A stretch of DNA of 7,504 nt from contig PFTO01000024.1 in assembly GCA_002789615.1 (NCBI GenBank), positions 1 to 7,504 of the forward strand, written 5' to 3'. This document shows positions 5,938-7,504 of this stretch, one piece after another. The position numbers and the translations under genes are program-made. How positions within the stretch are numbered: position 1 is the first letter of the stretch; each line of letters opens with the position of its first letter. The stretch comes from Acidobacteria bacterium CG_4_9_14_3_um_filter_49_7 (GTDB lineage: Bacteria; Acidobacteriota; Holophagae; Thermotomaculales; Thermotomaculaceae). Under the pieces are notes generated by a model. That model searched no databases and had not been told where the DNA came from. It was given only the letters and a program-made list of their open reading frames with translations.

Positions 5938-7347
5938 ATGAAAATACTCTTACTCAGACCCTTATATAAAATTAACAGATATTCACGCAGCGTTCCCTTG
6001 AGCTATCTGCGCCTTGCTTCATACCTGATAGAAAACAACCATGAACCCTACATTCTGGACATGCTGTTTGATGATGTGACAGAGAGCATGGTAGATGAAT
6101 TCATCAGGGAAAAGGACATTGACACCATCGGCATTGGCTGCATGACCTGTGAATACAAAGCCGCAATTACACAGGCGGAACGCCTGAAAAAGATGGATAG
6201 TAACTTAAAGATTATCTTTGGCGGGCCGCATCCGACCGGAAACCCGAAAAAGTGCATAGATACCGGCTTTGTTGACTATGCGATAGCCGGTGAAGGGGAA
6301 GTTGCGCTTTCCAGTCTTCTGACCGGTCTTGAACATGACGACCCCCTGGACAATATCCCGGGTCTCTGGTTTAAGAAGGACGGTGAAGTTCATTCGGGCG
6401 GCTACGCGGAACCGGTTGACATCGAAAGCATGCCATTGCCGGCATTTGACATTGTAGACCTGGAAAGATACTTCGCCCTTGATCCCCCCTGGCATTTTCC
6501 GAAATCAAAGCGGGTCGTTCAGTTTGGAACAAGCAGAGGGTGCCCGTTTAATTGCTCATATTGTCATCATATCCACGGGAAAAAGGCACGGCTCATGTCT
6601 GCGGAAAAGGTCGTAAGCCAGATTGAAACCCTGTACAACAAACACAAAGTCAGAGAAATTATCGTAATTGACGACATTTTCAACGTCAATCTGGAAAGGG
6701 CAAAAAATATCTGCAAAGGCCTGATCGAAAAAAATATGAAACTGAGCATTCAGTTTCCAAACGGTCTTCGCGGAGACATTTTTGATGACGAATTGATGCG
6801 TCTGTTAAAGAAAGCAGGCACCCACTATATTGCTGTGGCAATAGAAACATCTTCAGATAGACTCCAGAAACTGATCAGAAAGAACCTCAAAATTGAAAGA
6901 GCATTACAGACGGTGGCCACTGCCAAGAAATACGGTATTGAGGTTGGCGGTTTTTTTATGATTGGATTTCCCTCCGAAACCAAAGAAGAAGTGAAGAAAA
7001 CAATTGATCTGGCGATCAACAATCCCTTTGATATCGCCTTCTTTTCCATTGTGGCGCCCTATGAAGGAACGGAACTTCGACGGGACATCCTGAACGGGCA
7101 TTTTGGAGAAGAGGCACGGGCGGCCCTGAAGGCAAACCCGGATGAAGAATTTCCCGTGTTCTACAATCCGGACCTAACCAGAGAAATGCTCATAAAAATG
7201 CGAATGTTCGGATATATCCGCTTTTACACAAAACCGGCCAGAACGTTTAACCTGATAAAGAAAATGTACCGACTTGTCTACATCAAGCAGATCATCCGAG
7301 CAATCTACCGCAGACTTATTTTCAGCAAAACCGTCAGCGTAAGCTGA
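5938..7347 (+). CDS. B12-binding-domain radical SAM protein, substrate unknown
   Basis: The 469-residue protein has the class B (BchE/HpnR-like) layout. Residues 1-~140 form a Rossmann-like cobalamin-binding domain (KILLLRPLY start, GIGCMTCEYK 65-74, FGGPHPT 94-100, AIAGEGE 115-121) without the DxHxxG motif, as is usual when B12 binds base-off. The radical SAM barrel follows with the [4Fe-4S] motif CxxxCxxC at C202, C206 and C209 in TSRGCPFNCSYCHH. Further conserved blocks are VIDDIFN (243-249), AVAIETSS (299-306) and GFFMIGFPSET (338-348). Such enzymes reductively cleave S-adenosylmethionine and often methylate or rearrange unactivated carbons in lipids, pigments or natural products. The C-terminus (~410-469) is basic and helical, with no recognised domain. 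GGAG five bases upstream supports the start. No cofactor, lipid or peptide-precursor gene lies beside it, so its substrate cannot be inferred. Confidence 0.9.
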   Translation: MKILLLRPLYKINRYSRSVPLSYLRLASYLIENNHEPYILDMLFDDVTESMVDEFIREKDIDTIGIGCMTCEYKAAITQAERLKKMDSNLKIIFGGPHPTGNPKKCIDTGFVDYAIAGEGEVALSSLLTGLEHDDPLDNIPGLWFKKDGEVHSGGYAEPVDIESMPLPAFDIVDLERYFALDPPWHFPKSKRVVQFGTSRGCPFNCSYCHHIHGKKARLMSAEKVVSQIETLYNKHKVREIIVIDDIFNVNLERAKNICKGLIEKNMKLSIQFPNGLRGDIFDDELMRLLKKAGTHYIAVAIETSSDRLQKLIRKNLKIERALQTVATAKKYGIEVGGFFMIGFPSETKEEVKKTIDLAINNPFDIAFFSIVAPYEGTELRRDILNGHFGEEARAALKANPDEEFPVFYNPDLTREMLIKMRMFGYIRFYTKPARTFNLIKKMYRLVYIKQIIRAIYRRLIFSKTVSVS

Positions 7348-7355
7348 AACATAAA

Positions 7356-7391
7356 GAGTGAGCGTGCGAGTGTAAGTGCGAGGTAGAGAGT
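7356..7391. repeat. Degenerate hexamer array, RAGTGN type
   Basis: Six 6-base units in loose register (GAGTGA, GCGTGC, GAGTGT, AAGTGC, GAGGTA, GAGAGT) begin eight bases after the radical SAM stop. The last two units are badly decayed. Confidence 0.6.
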
Positions 7392-7418
7392 AAAAAACAC
7401 GAATCAACCATTCCCGTC

Positions 7419-7444
7419 TGTCAAGTCCTGATTAAAAGTTGACA
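7419..7444. repeat. TGTCAA/TTGACA inverted repeat
   Basis: TGTCAA (7419-7424) faces TTGACA (7439-7444) across 14 bases. TTGACA equals a perfect -35 box but no -10 is found 16-18 bases on. The pair could be an operator or the end of a mobile element; no further evidence is in the window. Confidence 0.35.
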
Positions 7445-7503
7445 CATTTATCTCCCCATACCCCACTCCCATGATGAACCTCATGGGGAGTCTTCATCCC
7501 CAG
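7432..7503 (-). CDS. Possible 3' end of an unidentified minus-strand gene leaving the window
   Basis: A minus-strand frame is open from the window edge to a TAA at 7432-7434. From the internal ATG at 7497 it reads 21 residues ending GVWGDKCVNF. This is too short to assign and may be chance: 24 open codons are not significant. It is listed because it is the only reading frame at this edge with protein-like composition. Confidence 0.2.
   Translation of the reverse strand: MGMKTPHEVHHGSGVWGDKCVNF
7452..7501. repeat. Competing stem-loops around CTCCCC/GGGGAG
   Basis: ATGGGGAG (7483-7490) can pair perfectly with CTCCCCAT (7452-7459), or with CTCCCATGA (7466-7474) when one G is bulged. GGGGA (7485-7489) can also pair with TCCCC (7497-7501). 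The stems are mutually exclusive. The block may continue past the window end. Confidence 0.45.
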
Positions 7504-7504
7504 C

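Noticed and set aside
7439..7467. Promoter based on the perfect TTGACA at 7439-7444
   Set aside because: The sequence 16-18 bases downstream is C-rich, with nothing like TATAAT.
7471..7504. Plus-strand start (ATGATG) of a new gene at the right edge
   Set aside because: Only about eleven codons are visible and there is no ribosome binding site. The same bases are explained by the stem-loop symmetry.

Overview
The window comes from a bacterium, probably Gram-negative. The evidence is a bacterial-type glutamyl-tRNA synthetase body, an RlmB-type rRNA methyltransferase, and a very large Tricorn-like S41 peptidase with a Sec signal peptide. Base composition is moderate and codon use mixed, except in the first ~325 bases. 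The phylum cannot be fixed from the sequence. Secreted Tricorn-like peptidases and B12-binding radical SAM proteins are common in Bacteroidota/Calditrichota-like and Acidobacteriota/Aminicenantes-like lineages, so such a source is a guess.

Layout. Positions 1-127 are a repeat block: a 27-bp perfect inverted repeat and a heptamer array (AATCCCC type) that runs straight into an ATG. From 128 to 1498 is one open frame that looks like a normal-length gltX but is a chimera. About 66 residues resemble the start of a TIM-barrel glycosidase-like protein. They are joined, at a short stretch both families share (LLxEG), to a GltX that has lost its ATP-binding HIGH half. The join coincides with a sharp change in codon use. 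rlmB (1495-2205) overlaps the gltX stop by 4 bases and is probably translationally coupled. A gap with several short-period repeats and a strong bidirectional terminator (2306-2337) separates it from the convergent S41 peptidase gene (5639-2379, minus strand). The divergent gap 5640-5937 holds a good sigma70-type promoter for the peptidase, paired inverted repeats, a heptamer array and a leader hairpin. A B12-binding-domain radical SAM gene follows (5938-7347, plus). The last 157 bases hold a hexamer array, inverted repeats and the possible 3' end of a minus-strand frame that leaves the window.

The genes do not form one obvious pathway. gltX-rlmB is a translation/rRNA-modification pair. The peptidase is probably a periplasmic or cell-envelope enzyme transcribed alone. 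The radical SAM protein is an orphan enzyme of unknown substrate. No defence system, CRISPR array, tRNA or intact mobile element was seen.

Most notable are the gltX chimera, which would pass an automatic annotation by length, and the fact that every non-coding gap carries its own, different 6- or 7-bp degenerate tandem array.
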